A DNA stretch of 64,000 nucleotides, taken from contig JAGTWJ010000007.1 of NCBI GenBank assembly GCA_020064725.1, forward strand, positions 1,612,001 to 1,676,000, in the 5' to 3' direction. This stretch comes from Drechslerella dactyloides. Taxonomy: Eukaryota; Ascomycota; Orbiliomycetes; Orbiliales; Orbiliaceae. The position numbers and the translations under genes were made by a program. The number at the start of each line of letters is the position of its first letter. The stretch's first letter is position 1. The notes beneath the pieces were generated by a model. That model did no database searches. It was not told the origin of the DNA and worked only from the letters and a program-made list of their open reading frames with translations. Shown piece after piece: positions 11,886-22,822 of the stretch.

Positions 11886-12839
11886 ATGGAGGATCTCGAA
11901 CGAGGCTCCGCCCCAGCTCCGCCTATCGTCTCGTTCATCGCCGGCGGTATCGCAGGCGGCGTGGAAGCCCTGACGACGTACCCATTCGAATACGCAAAAA
12001 CCCGCGCGCAACTAAAACATGATCCCGCCGCTCCGTGCCCGCGAAACCCATACCTGATCATATCGGACACGATCAAAAGGGAAGGCAGCAAAGCGCTATA
12101 TAAAGGATGCAGCGTGCTGATAGTCGGCAGCATCGCAAAGGATGCAGTACGCTTCATGACCTTCGACACGATCAAGCGATCCTTCCAAGACGGTGATACC
12201 GGCCGACTATCGCCGGCACGGAGCATCCTCGCGGGTATGGCGTCAGGCGTCGTCGCCAGCACGCTCGCCGTCACGCCCACAGAGCGGATCAAGACCGCGC
12301 TTATCGACGACGCAAAAGCAGATAAACGGTTCACCTCACCATGGCAGGCTATCCGCGCTGTCATCCGCGAAGACGGACCGAAGGGACTATACCGCGGCTT
12401 CGCGGGGACGACGCTGAAACAGGCGGCGACGGCATCATTGCGGTTCGGCAGCTATAATATCGTCAAGGACGCGGAGACGGCGAACCATATACCGCAGAAT
12501 ACGGCGACGAGTTTTGCGAACGGTGCGTTCGCGGGGTTGCTGGCGACGCTTGCGACGCAGCCGTTCGATACGGTGAAGACGAGGTCGCAGTGTGTTAAGG
12601 CTACGACGACGAGGGAGGCTGTGAAGGGGATATTGCAGGATGGAGGGGTGCTGGGATTTTGGACGGGGACGGTGATGAGGCTGTCGAGGACGGTGGTTAG
12701 TGGGGGGATGCTGTTTGCAGTTTACGAATTGGCAGTAAGGGTAGGTCTACTCCTTCTCGATCCGCATCAAGATTATACCTTCTATGCGCAGCTCGTGATC
12801 CTTGGGTGTGTAACCTTGATATTTTTGTGTCGTGGCTAA
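11886..12839 (+). CDS. Mitochondrial carrier, tricarboxylate (citrate) type
   Basis: The frame gives 317 residues with the threefold repeat of the mitochondrial carrier family. The three signature motifs are PFEYAKTR, TPTERIKT and QPFDTVKTR, each opening a repeat. The second, followed by ALIDD, closely matches the yeast Ctp1 citrate carrier, so the protein probably exchanges citrate or related tricarboxylates across the inner mitochondrial membrane. A paralogue with another substrate cannot be excluded. The start ATG at 11886 places the first helix at once, without a presequence, as is usual for the family. The last 35 residues are unusual: a possible 57-nt in-frame intron (12735-12791, GTAAGG to CAG) would remove 19 of them and give a 298-residue protein closer to normal length. 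Confidence 0.9.
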   Translation: MEDLERGSAPAPPIVSFIAGGIAGGVEALTTYPFEYAKTRAQLKHDPAAPCPRNPYLIISDTIKREGSKALYKGCSVLIVGSIAKDAVRFMTFDTIKRSFQDGDTGRLSPARSILAGMASGVVASTLAVTPTERIKTALIDDAKADKRFTSPWQAIRAVIREDGPKGLYRGFAGTTLKQAATASLRFGSYNIVKDAETANHIPQNTATSFANGAFAGLLATLATQPFDTVKTRSQCVKATTTREAVKGILQDGGVLGFWTGTVMRLSRTVVSGGMLFAVYELAVRVGLLLLDPHQDYTFYAQLVILGCVTLIFLCRG

Positions 12840-13251
12840 AGCTTGATGCATGATGGCGTATAGGAGAACTTACATATCACGGGCTTTGGATATGCCCTAC
12901 ACTGAGTTTGCGGTTCGGATACCAAGTAATAGAGCTGAAGAAGCTCTATAAGATATTTACACAGCTGGATGCAGATGATATTGTACTATCCTAAGACTAG
13001 GGACATACTCTCAATAAATATGGGATCCCGAGGGACCTTAATGGCCCGGAGGTCTTCTAACCTCCGAAGTTTATTGCTCGGGATCCGGGAGTCTCCCATT
13101 TCTGCCAATATACAGCACGCTCAGGCAGTATTGGCGATATCAGATTGCCCGCACCCCCCAACAGGCCCCGCTCATGAAGAAACCCCCGAGCGTCCTCCAT
13201 GAATATGCCAGTAGTAATTTTCCCTTGCTGACAGGTAGAGAGCTGAGATAC
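12840..13251. other. Intergenic region upstream of the helicase gene
   Basis: This holds the 3' end of the carrier gene and upstream DNA of the helicase gene. The only structure seen is the nested inverted repeat at 13023-13086. Confidence 0.6.
13023..13086. repeat. Nested inverted repeat
   Basis: The outer arms are 10 bp, perfect, and contain a BamHI-type palindrome (13023-13032 with 13077-13086). The inner arms form a 7-bp stem (13047-13053 with 13060-13066) around a six-base loop. The structure lies about 170 bases upstream of the helicase TATA box. Its function is unknown. Confidence 0.7.
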
Positions 13252-13258
13252 TATAAAA
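13252..13258 (+). promoter_or_regulatory. TATA box and CT-rich start region of the helicase gene
   Basis: A TATAAAA motif is followed directly by a strong C/T tract (about 13261-13320). This arrangement is typical of highly expressed fungal genes. Transcription probably starts just after the tract, which places the 5'UTR intron at 13496 inside the leader. Confidence 0.6.
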
Positions 13259-13495
13259 AGCCCCCCCCTTCCCCGAGATTCCTCTCTCTTCCTCCCTTCT
13301 CTCCCCTCATCCCACAACCACCTCCGAAATTCGCACCTCTAACAAAGGCATCCAGATCCCCCCAACTGTCATCAATCGAAGACTGCTATCCTGGCCGTCT
13401 AGCTTTACATCTTCCATCTATTATCTCCTAGCGAGGTATCTATCTTCGTATCTCATCCTTCACTCTCGCTTCGCTCTGAAGCTCAATATCGAAAA

Positions 13496-13815
13496 GTAAG
13501 TCGCGTGTGGCTTTTTGTGAAAATTTGGGTTGTTGGAGGGTGCGTGCAGTATGCAGGCAGCCTGGCCCTCTCTGCTTGCTTCTGCACCGATATTATTTTT
13601 TTATCTTCTTCATCTCCACATCCTGTAGACACCCTTTGCATCCTCATCGCATCATCCCCATCTCCCTCTCCACGCGTCGATACGCCCTCCTCTGAGACAA
13701 TCTCTATATAACACCTCCACACCCCTCCACCTCAACTATCCCATCACGTTGTAACCTGCTCCTGATCCCCCCTCGTGTTGAAGTGTAGGTTCTTTTATCT
13801 AACATTGCTGTGTAG
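13496..13815 (+). other. Putative 5'UTR intron of the helicase gene
   Basis: A GTAAGT donor, a CTAAC branch site at 13799-13803 and a TAG acceptor at 13815 define a 320-nt intron. It ends nine bases before the start codon at 13825. Long leader introns are common in genes of the translation machinery. It has no coding support, only signal quality. Confidence 0.6.
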
Positions 13816-13824
13816 GTAGCCACG

Positions 13825-16110
13825 ATGTCTGACGACGCTTGGGGCGCGGGTGACACCACCACCCAAGTGGAAGAGGAAGAGAAAAAGCCAGAGGTCCCAG
13901 AGACCGATCTCACGATTTCCACCAAAGTCCTCGAACGCATCGCGAACGAGCGCAACGCTGAGAAGGAATGGATCGAGAAGACGGCCTTCGACTACGAGGG
14001 CTTCAGCCGCGAAACGGCTATCATCATGGCCAAGGAAGGGAACACCACCTTCACCGAAGCCCCTCGCTACGAATGGAAAGAAGAGTACGGTGAAGTTGCT
14101 CCTCGTGACAGAGTCCTCGAAGCCATCATCTTTGGAAGCTCTTCCGGAGCTGCAATCGACGATGGTGTCATCCATGGGTAGGTATCCGTTGTCCTAATAC
14201 CAGCAGCTTGCATCTCTCTCTCGCGATTTTTACAGTTGGCTAACTGATTACGTGTAGTATCGGTACTATCAACGTCACCTGGTACAACTGCGGAGACTGG
14301 ATCCCTCCAAAGTACGACCGCTTCGAGGAGATGCCTTTCCACCCTGTCGTTCATGAAAACCTGACCATGAGTCAATATGAGATCCCAACTCCTATCCAAC
14401 GTGCCTGCTGTCCTGCCATCCTCAGGGGCAACGATCTCATCGCTTGTGCTCAGACCGGTAAGTTCGTTCCCATGAAATGCCATCGACTCAACTTGACTAA
14501 CAGCTTGATAGGTTCGGGCAAAACTGCTGCTTTCCTGGCCCCCATCGTCTCCAAGTTGATGGGCAAGATCAAGCAGCTTGCTGCCCCTCGCACTCGTCGT
14601 GGGTATGGAACGAAGGCTGAGCCCTTGGTTCTCATCGTTGCACCCACTCGTGAGTTGGCCACTCAGATCTTCATGGAGTCTCGTAAGTTCTGCTACCGCT
14701 CCTTCATGCGACCTTGCGTCGTCTACGGCGGTGCCGACACTCGTCCTCAACGCACCGAGCTCGAAAAGGGCTGCGATCTTCTCGTCGGGACACCTGGCCG
14801 TCTTCAAGATTTTATCGATCGTGGAGCCATCTCTCTCAAGCGTGTTCGGTAAGTGTTCCATTCACCATATCTTTACGTCATATTATCGTGGCTGATTTTG
14901 TAGCTTCACTGTCATCGATGAGGCCGATGAGATGCTCGACATGGGCTTTGAGCCACAACTTCGCAAGCTCCTTCACTCGGGTGGTGAGTTCTACTACTTC
15001 TTTCTATCGTGTTATATTGATGAATACTAACGGATTTCAGACCACAATGAGGACGAGGATCTCCAGATTCTCATGTTCAGTGCTACTTTCCCGCCTGTAA
15101 GTTTTCTATCTCTGTGGATATGTAGAACATATCTGACAATAAGTAGGCTGTTCGCAAGCTCGCAAAGGAGTTCCTAGCAGACGACTTTATCCGCATCAAC
15201 GTCGGCCGCATCGGCTCTGTCAATCCCAACGTTGTTCAGCGTGTAAGTAGTCAGAGCTGTCCATCCTAATAAAATCTAAAGGCTAATTTGTTTTAGATCA
15301 TCTATGCTTCGTTCGATAAGAAGCGTCAGGCCATCTCTGACCTTCTTGCTTCGTCTCCGGCTGCTCGCACGCTGATCTTTGTCAACTCGAAGCGTGAGGC
15401 CGACAGCCTCGATGACTACCTCTGGAACAGTAAGTGTCCATATCTATGATTCCTGAGTATACCAATAGTAGATGCGAGCTAACTATGTGAACGCAGTGGG
15501 TCTCCCGACCACTTCCATCCACGGCGATCGTACTCAACGCGAGCGTGAGGACGCATTGTTGGCATTCCGCACTGGCAAGTGCCCGATCTTGATCGCAACA
15601 GACGTTGCATCTCGCGGGTTGGATGTCCGCAACGTTCTCCACGTCATCAACTACGATCTTCCCAAGACGATCGAAGAGTACACCCATCGTATCGGTAAGA
15701 ACTCTATTCACACCCTACCCTTTAAACTTTACAAGTTTCCGCGGCTAACATGTTACAATGTTACAGGCCGCACGGCTCGTATCGGCACCATGGGTCTTGC
15801 TACCACGTTCTGGAACGACAAGGACGGCGATCACCTTGCCGAGTCGCTTGTCAAGACGCTGCTTGAGAACGGCCAGGACATTCCAACGTTCCTTGAGCAA
15901 TATCGTCCTTCGAACGGCGAGGAATTGAAGTTCGAGGACGAGTCATCTGATCCCGAGGACGACAGCTTTGGTGGAGCTGGTGGTACCGGCGACATGGCTG
16001 TCAGCGGAGGTGGCGGTGGTGGGGATAGCTGGGGCGGTGGAGCAGAGACCACTGGTGGAGACAACTGGGGTGCCGGCGGCGACGCTGGTGGCGGCAGCTC
16101 CGCGTGGTAA
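13825..16110 (+). CDS. DEAD-box ATP-dependent RNA helicase (Ded1/Vasa type)
   Basis: Nine exons are predicted: 13825-14177, 14258-14457, 14512-14848, 14904-14983, 15041-15096, 15147-15242, 15297-15429, 15497-15694 and 15767-16110, giving 598 residues. Helicase motifs are complete and rebuild only after splicing: AQTGSGKT at 182-189, PTRELA, GTPGR, DEAD at 302-305, SAT at 337-339, and HRIGRTAR at 482-489. The C-terminus from about 555 is rich in Gly and Trp-Gly pairs, like Ded1/DDX3/Vasa tails that bind RNA and drive condensation. The expected role is ATP-driven RNA unwinding in the cytoplasm, probably during translation initiation. Exact orthology to Ded1 is likely but not proven, because the N-terminus is short and lacks the usual Ded1 eIF4E-binding segment. 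Every intron has a canonical GT and AG. Confidence 0.93.
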
Positions 16111-17027
16111 AGCTTTATCCTCTCGGTCGATCGATATTCTGCACCACTTTTCTCTCTTCTGCGCGGTTTTCTTCTCATTATGATATTTCCTATGGATTCT
16201 TGTTCCCCTCCTCCCACACTTCCACGGTTTAAAAAACAAAACTAAAGTGGGAGGAGGGGAACCAATTAACTCTCTTCGCTCTGTTTCTGGTTTCTTTTAA
16301 CGGTCGTGCATTTCTCGGGTGCGGATTTCCTTTCAGCATGGCGCTATGGGCGTTCATTTACGATTCGGTATATCCTCCGTCTGTTCCTGATTTCATCGCG
16401 GGGAGGGCGGAGGACTACCGCGGGGACCTATAATCCCCTCATACGGATACTACTATGAATGTATGCAGGTACACTTATACTTACATGCATTATTACTCCT
16501 GACGGGCCGATAGGGTCTGGACAGCTAAAGAAATGAAAAAACTTAAAAGTTTAAAAATCGGGAAGCTTAGGCATTGAACCACGTATTGTCTCGAGACTAT
16601 GAACCACGTAGAAGAAACAGAAATCTTAAGCTTAAATTACTCAGAGGACAGATGTATCAAGTTGAGAATCCGAAAAGCTTAACCTTAAGAAGCGGGAAGT
16701 TTAACTTAAAAACGTGCTCAAACCTAGTCTTGGTGCTAGAGGCCAGCCCGCTGTTATGAACTACTCAAACCTTAATCTAAAAATAAGGATTAAAGTTCAC
16801 AAATTCTATAAAGTTCGAGAATTTTAAAAGAACTCAAACTTTATTCAAAAATAGATTTAAGGTTGGAAAGTTCCAACGCGCTCAAAGCTTAAATAAGGTA
16901 ATTACGGTGGCCTCGTGCTCAGGAATACGCAATCGAAGTATGTATTATGTGGTATTGATTACAAGTCCGTATATTCATAAATTACGTGCTCAAAAGCACT
17001 TGTTCGGGTGCTCGATTGTTCTAGAAG
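16111..17027. other. Intergenic region with AT-rich degenerate block
   Basis: The first 150 bases are the 3' end of the helicase transcript, with the hairpin at 16202-16262. From about 16510 to 16990 the DNA is AT-rich. It repeats short words such as CTTAAA, AGCTTAAAT and CTCAAACCTT imperfectly. It may be a decayed repeat, but no transposon terminus or protein relic can be read in it. Confidence 0.5.
16202..16262 (+). terminator. Perfect 16-bp hairpin in helicase 3' region
   Basis: The arms 16202-16217 and 16247-16262 are exact reverse complements, GC-rich, with one arm all pyrimidine except a G and an A near its ends. The loop is 29 bases and A-rich. It begins 92 bases after the helicase stop codon, so it is probably in the 3'UTR. 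Whether it ends transcription, stabilises the mRNA or binds the helicase itself is not known. Confidence 0.5.
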
Positions 17028-18138
17028 TTAGTCTGTCCACGTGAGTCTGTCGTGGAGGTGCTCGATCCAGTCCATGGAGTCGGCGCCGCCTCTGGCCCAG
17101 TTTGGGCCTTTGATCTGCATTTCCATCGGCACGATACGGCGGCCATTGTGCTTGATGACGACGCCCTCGATCCCGCCGTCCTCGGTGAGCGCGATCCAGC
17201 CGAGCCTCTTACCGCTATTCTCATTATCATCGATACTATCGTTATCGTCATTACTGTCGTCGGTGCCTTGCCATTCGATCTCGACCAGCCGGGCTTCCGG
17301 GTCGACGGTGAACTCTGACACGCAGATGCCCGTCGCCTGGTTCTCATCGGAAGGTAATGATAGCTGTACCTTCTCGCGGACGTGGGAGAGGGCTGTAGCG
17401 CGCAGGTGGTGGAGGAAGAGGATGCGGCGCAGGGATCGGACGAGGTGTTCGACGTCCTGCGGACGCGGCGGTGGAGGCAAGCACTTGTCCGCGAGAGCCG
17501 CGAGGGCGGGCTGGAAGTATGCTGGGATAGTATGCCGGTGGATTGTGACGTATGGAGGAATGATGCCGCGCCTCGCCTTCCCCGGTTTGCTACTCTTGGC
17601 TTCTTCGTCCTCGGCTGCGGCGGCAGCAGTGGTAGGAGCACCCGGCATCGGCTTGAGGAAGATGTAGAAGGGCGTGCCAAACTTGCCGTCGGCCATGACC
17701 TCGATGCGCACGCCCGTGAGCTCACCGCCGTTGGGAGCGGGGTCGCGGACGGTGAAAGCGGTCAGGCCGGCCAGGCGGTAGAGGGATTCCTGCGTCCACG
17801 CCTGCTTCTCGGCGGTGAGTGCCGCGGAACGCGCGAGGAGGATATCGTTGAGGTCCGCATCGTCGACGAGCGGGGTTTCCGAGGAGCCGGCGGCGGCGGT
17901 CTGGGCGAGGATGTCCTTGAGGGTGGTGGTGGAGCGCAGGGATAGCAGTTCTGCGTGGCGGGCGTTGCGCGTGGCGGTGAGCTCGCGGACTGGGGAATAC
18001 CCGTGCGGAGTCCGCTGTCAGCACTCCATCATATCATGACGAGAGAATAATAAGAGGGGAAATGAGCTTACTCTGTCGGGCGAGGGCGTCGAGGTCGCCG
18101 TCCGCAGCGCGGGGTGGAGGTGGAGATGGCGAGGCCAT
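17028..18138 (-). CDS. CENP-O / Mcm21-like inner kinetochore protein
   Basis: Two exons on the minus strand (18138-18072 and 17989-17028) give 342 residues. The small first exon encodes 22 residues. The acceptor at 17990 was chosen because it alone keeps the conserved frame. Family features are YRLAGLTAFTVRDP, then GVRIEV, GKFGTPFYIFLKP and a VTIHRHTIP stretch, as in the CENP-O/Mcm21 family of the COMA complex. That complex links centromeric nucleosomes to the outer kinetochore with Ame1, Okp1 and Ctf19. The region before the fold is probably coiled coil. A low-complexity Asp/Asn/Ser insertion lies in the C-terminal half. It is divergently arranged with the acetyl-CoA transporter gene. Confidence 0.85.
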
Positions 18139-18878
18139 GAACTTGGTTAAATGCGGGTGATCACGATCATTGGCGGGCGCGTATCACGGCGCGTCGGCGG
18201 GTTTGGCTCCACCGGGCGGAATCCGGCCAGTCAGGGGCCGCGATCGGGTCAGGGGAGGCCGTGGATGTTGGACTGCGGCGGGCCGTTTGAAGACAAGCTG
18301 TCACAAACCATCTGCCTGAAGTCGCAGAAGGCCGATTCTTTTATATCGTCCGGTGGAGGGCGGTTCCCCAGCTCGTCTTCTCCTTCTCGCCGTTGTCGTC
18401 GTCGTCGTCGTATCATCATCGTCGTCGCCATTGTCCGCGGAATACCTGCCAGTTAGTACGTGTAACACCACTCACCTCCACAATCATCATCACCATCATC
18501 ACCATCATCATTACAACCACCTTTATTACAACCACGTCAGCTAGTGTGCAGCTGCGCCTCGGCTGCAGGAACCTTCCCGTCGCCGCGTGGACGTCGAGCA
18601 TGCAGCTTCCCTAAGCGCGATCCTGTCAATCTGGCCGCAAGCTGCCCGTCTGTATGTCGGACTTCTCGCAAACTGCCTTCGTCTCCTCCTCCTCCACCAC
18701 CATCAGCTCCGTCAAGACGCCCCCATTACCCGAGGATCTCGAGGCCCTTCTGCCCGCCAGGTGCGCCACCTACGCGATTGCTTTTTGCGGCGGAGGAAGA
18801 AAAAGAAGAAGATGAGAACACTGCTGACCTGACCGCGATCCAATCAGACCATCGATCGAATCACAACCCGACGCGAGC
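18139..18878. other. Divergent upstream region, CENP-O and transporter
   Basis: This is shared upstream DNA of two divergent genes. It contains trinucleotide tracts, (GTC)n at 18393-18410 and (ATC/ACC)n at 18482-18511, which probably fall in the transporter leader. No gene is seen. Confidence 0.6.
18482..18511. repeat. (ATC/ACC)n trinucleotide tract
   Basis: About ten imperfect trinucleotides in the probable 5' leader of the transporter gene. Confidence 0.8.
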
Positions 18879-20829
18879 ATGAGCAACCGGACTGGCTCTC
18901 GAAAGTCCGCCAAAACCCCAAAAGCCTCGCGGGACCGGCACCCGCCCTCCATCGCCACCTCCGTCGAGGCCGGCTCCACCGCCGCATTCGCCCCGGACGA
19001 CGCCATGCTCTTCCCCCACAACGGCATGCGCAAGAAGCGCTCCTCCAACGAACTCAATGGCTCCGGCAACAGTTCCGCCTCCCAGGCCGCCCACATGATG
19101 GACCGGGAGGAGTTCAGCCTGGACCACGACCACACCCCCACCACGCCCTCGCAATCCGTCTACGGCCTCTCCGAGCAGGACAAGCGCAACTTCACACTCC
19201 TCGTCCTGCTGTACTTCCTCCAGGGCATCCCCATGGGGCTCGCGATGAGCTCCGTCCCGTTCCTGTTAAAGTCCAAGCTGTCATTCGCGCAGATTGGCAC
19301 CTTCACGCTCGCCTCCTACCCGTACTCGATGAAGCTGGCGTGGAGTCCCATCGTCGATGCCATCTGGAGCCCACGGCTCGGCCGGAGGAAGAGCTGGATC
19401 ATACCGATCCAGACATGCAGCGGTCTGATGATGCTGTGGCTTGGGTCGCGCATTGACGGGCTGATGGAGAACGCGGAGTCGAACATTGGCACCTTTACCT
19501 TTACCTTTTTCAGCTTGGTCTTCCTTTGCGCCACGCAGGATATTGCCGTCGATGGTATGTATCTCATTTTTTTCTTCTTTCTTTCCTTTATTTCTTTTGT
19601 CGGTCCGCGTTTTGTGCTAATGAGTGCGTGTGTGTGATGCGTGCAGGCTGGGCGCTGACGCTGATTTCGCCTCAGAACATCTCGTACGCTTCGACCGCCC
19701 AGACTGTCGGGTTGACTGCCGGCCAGTTCCTCTCGTACACGGTCTTCCTCGCCTTCAACTCGGCTGATTTCGCGAACCGCTACTTCCGTACCGTGCCGAA
19801 GGACGTCGGGCTCATGACGCTGAGCGGGTATCTCACGTTCTGGGGCTGGGCGTACCTTGTCGTGACTGTCGGTCTGGCGGTGCTCAAGAAGGAGGAGCGC
19901 ACACGGACGCGCGACGGCCTCGTCAGCGTCTACAAGACCATGTGGGGCATCATGAAGTTGAAGAGTAAGCCGATCACCACCTATATCTAGTTTGCTCCGG
20001 GCGTGGCTAATTAATTGTGCACGTGTAGATATCCAATTGTTCATTCTGGTGCACCTGATTTGCAAGATCGGGTTCCAGGTCAACGACGGCGTCACGAATC
20101 TCAAGCTGCTCGACATGGGCTTCTCGCAGGAAGACCTGGCGCTGACCGTCCTCATCGACTTCCCCTTCGAGATTGGCGTCGGGTACTACGCCGGCGAATG
20201 GTGCTCGTACTTCCAGCCGATGAGGCTGTGGAGCTACGCGTTCGTCGGGCGGCTGCTCGCCGCCGTCATCGCGCACATCACCGTTGCAATCTTCCCCAAG
20301 AGCGGCGTCGTCGACACGTGGTACCTGCTCGTCGTCATCGCGGAGCACATTTTCTCAACCTTCACCAACACCGTCATGTTTGTCGCCGTCTCGGCGTTCC
20401 ACGCGAAGATTGCAGACCCGCTTATCGGCGGGACGTACATGACGCTGCTGGCTACCGTGTCGAATCTCGGCGGCACCTTCCCGCGGGTGTTTGTGCTCAA
20501 GCTTGTTGATGCGTTTACCGTTGCCGCGTGCGAGGGCTTCAAGGACCCGACGGGCGTGCTGACGCAGGGGTTCAGCTGCGTGGCGCAGGATGCGAAGAAG
20601 CAGTGTACTGATACCGGGGGATCCTGCGTGGTTGCGAAGGACGGGTATTTCATCACAAACATCATCTGTGTGGTATTTGGGGCGGTGACGTTCTGGGCGT
20701 TCATTCGCGGGGCGGTGTACAAGCTGCAAGGTAGGTTCTTTCCCTCTGATATTCTTATATCCTGGACAACGCTGACGGGTGTGCGTTTTTATAGCGCTGC
20801 CATTGAGGGCGTGGAGACTGGCGGGGTAG
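18879..20829 (+). CDS. Acetyl-CoA transporter, SLC33A1/AT-1 family
   Basis: Four exons (18879-19554, 19647-19964, 20029-20730, 20795-20829) give 576 residues. A disordered, Ser-rich N-terminus of about 95 residues is followed by about 11-12 hydrophobic segments. Conserved family stretches include YFLQGIPMGL, LASYPYSMKLAWSPIVD, QDIAVDGWALTL, CKIGFQVNDGVTNLKLLD and YMTLLATVSNLGGT. The family (acatn, major facilitator-like) imports acetyl-CoA into the ER lumen for protein acetylation in animals. In fungi the role is probably similar but little studied. QDIAVDG-WALTL is restored only by removing intron 1, which confirms that junction. The last exon adds just 11 residues. Membership is clear; the substrate is inferred from the family. 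Confidence 0.92.
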
Positions 20830-21451
20830 ACTTTATGTCCTTCCATGGACGGCTATGTAACATGGCGCGGTGTCTGTACCTTTATAGACGGTTGGGTGGG
20901 TGGAGCGCAGGGTGGGCGTGGGTGGGGATTGTGTTACGTTATAATATATATCACCGGTAGTTGGATCGTTGCGGTATTGTGGGTAATGCTTGGATGGATG
21001 GATTGATGCGCTCGTTGTAGATGGTGAGGATGGGATCGATGATACCTTGTACATGTACAGTATTGCGTGGTGCTTGCACCGTTATATTGTATTATATTAC
21101 GGGAGCCTGTGGATTTTCTTTTACGGTGTCGATAGTGTACTTTGCCGTCCGTTGTCGCAGTTTGGTTTACGAGACAAAAGGAGAAGAAAAAAAACAAAAT
21201 CAATACCCTGGTTACCTTAAAAATATTTTGTTCGCTATCTCGCATTGTATATGCTTGCTACGATGGATGATATTGGTGTTGACAGCTGGATGTATCTCGA
21301 TATCTATATCGAACATGCGCTCGCGCGGCTGGCTGGCTGGTAGACAAAACGTACACAACAAGGCTCTATGGTATCACAAGCAAAAACTAAACGGCACGGC
21401 AAAAATCTCCGGCTGCACGAAATCATGAAAGCTTCCCCGGCCGCTAACTAA
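20830..21451. other. Convergent 3' region
   Basis: Downstream DNA of the transporter (plus strand) and the queuosine-salvage gene (minus strand). I see no gene or notable structure beyond short AT-rich words. Confidence 0.6.
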
Positions 21452-22822
21452 TCAGTACCAGATGCTGCGCGTCCGGTGCGGAGGAATCATCTGCCGCCCT
21501 TGCACCTCCCACTCCTTCGCGGTATCGTACAGGAAGAAATCAATCAGCACAGCGTTCACGGTCCCCGCAGCCTCGGGATGCCGCGTCACAATCTCCCGTC
21601 TGATCAGCTCGACGCAGTGGATTGTGCAGCCGCGGATCTCGAGCTCCCAGGTCGACTGGTGCGGTATCGGCCGGCGGTCGCGGATGGCGGCGTCGAGCGG
21701 CGGGGAGAAGATGATGCAGCCTAGCGTGTGCAGGATTTGGGGGATGCGGTAGTCGGCGAACATTGTTAGGGTGTTTATGTCGCGGAAGGTGCCGTATGAG
21801 GTGCCGTTGAAGGAGGCCCAGACGTCTGTATATCCATAATCGCGTTAGTATATTGCGTGTATGTTATATGCAAGTAAGTATGTGTAGGTGTGTTAGGGGA
21901 ACGCACCTGCTACGAGGATTTGGGCCCGTTTGTAGAAGTGGATGTTGCGCCCTTGGAACTTTGCTTCGTCGCGGAAGCAGGGGAACTCGGCGACGACGAG
22001 GTTTACCAGCGCGGAGGCCGACTCGCCGGCCTCGCGGATAAGGTTGACAAAGCTGCCGTTGAAGCGCTGCGGAAAGAAACAAAATGTTAACTTGAGTATT
22101 GATGGTTGTCCTGGGAAGCCAGCCTGCTGTCCTTTGACTTGCGAAGGTATTATACGTTCAAGGACGACTCACATCGCAGAGAATCTCGCCGGCCTCGCGC
22201 AGGCACGCGATTCGCTCGGAGAGTAGTGGTATCGGCGTGGCGGTCGAGGAGCGGAAAATGTGGGTGAGCAGCTCGTCGGTGCAAGTGTCCGTGTCGACCC
22301 AGAAGTACGGACTCGTTATCGGGATCCCTGCGCCATAGATGCCACCAATTAACATGTGCCTCCCAATTGGATAAGATACTAAGCTGATGGCGAGTTCTAA
22401 CCTTCGTCTAGGGCACGGCGTAGCGCCGCCACGAGGCTCCAGTAGCCGCTCTCCTGGTTGCCGGCGTAGTCGACCTCATAGTCAGCCCGCGGGTCGTCCG
22501 GCCAGAAGGAGAAATTGAGGAGGTCCATCGTGAAGATAAAGTCGATCTGCTCCTCGTCCTTGCTGTGCGGATGCAGCGCGTGGCCGTCCCATGTCTGCGT
22601 GCCATAGTTCGCGTGCTGCATGCAGGTGAGGATTGTCTCGGCGGCGTCCTTGCAGGAGCGCATGTCCAGCGCGACGTCGATGGCATTGTCGTAGATGTAT
22701 TCGGCGGAGCGGAGGACGCCTGTGTCCGGGGGCGATTTTGACGGCGGGGCGGGGTCGAGGCCGAGGGCCTTGCGCATGAAAGCGAGAAGTTCGTGGTCGG
22801 TGTCGTCGTCCATGCTGACCAT
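21452..22822 (-). CDS. QNG1: Queuosine 5'-phosphate N-glycosylase (Q salvage, DUF2419)
   Basis: Four exons on the minus strand (22822-22402, 22327-22173, 22066-21907, 21825-21452) give 369 residues. An in-frame ATG three codons downstream is an equally good start. The protein matches the potential queuosine salvage family. It has an N-terminal helical part, then NFSFWPDD, NGSFVNLI, DVWASFNGTSYGTF, the ADYRIPQILHTLG stretch and ELEIRGCTIHCVELI. The family releases queuine from queuosine 5'-phosphate so that it can be reinserted in tRNA wobble positions. Fungi do not make queuine and must salvage it, which fits. Length and motif order are normal. The gene is divergent from the telomere-binding protein gene, 865 bases apart. 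Confidence 0.87.

Noticed and set aside
17052..17945. Long plus-strand frames opposite the CENP-O gene
   Set aside because: They are antisense shadows of a GC-rich coding exon; the minus strand carries the conserved motifs.
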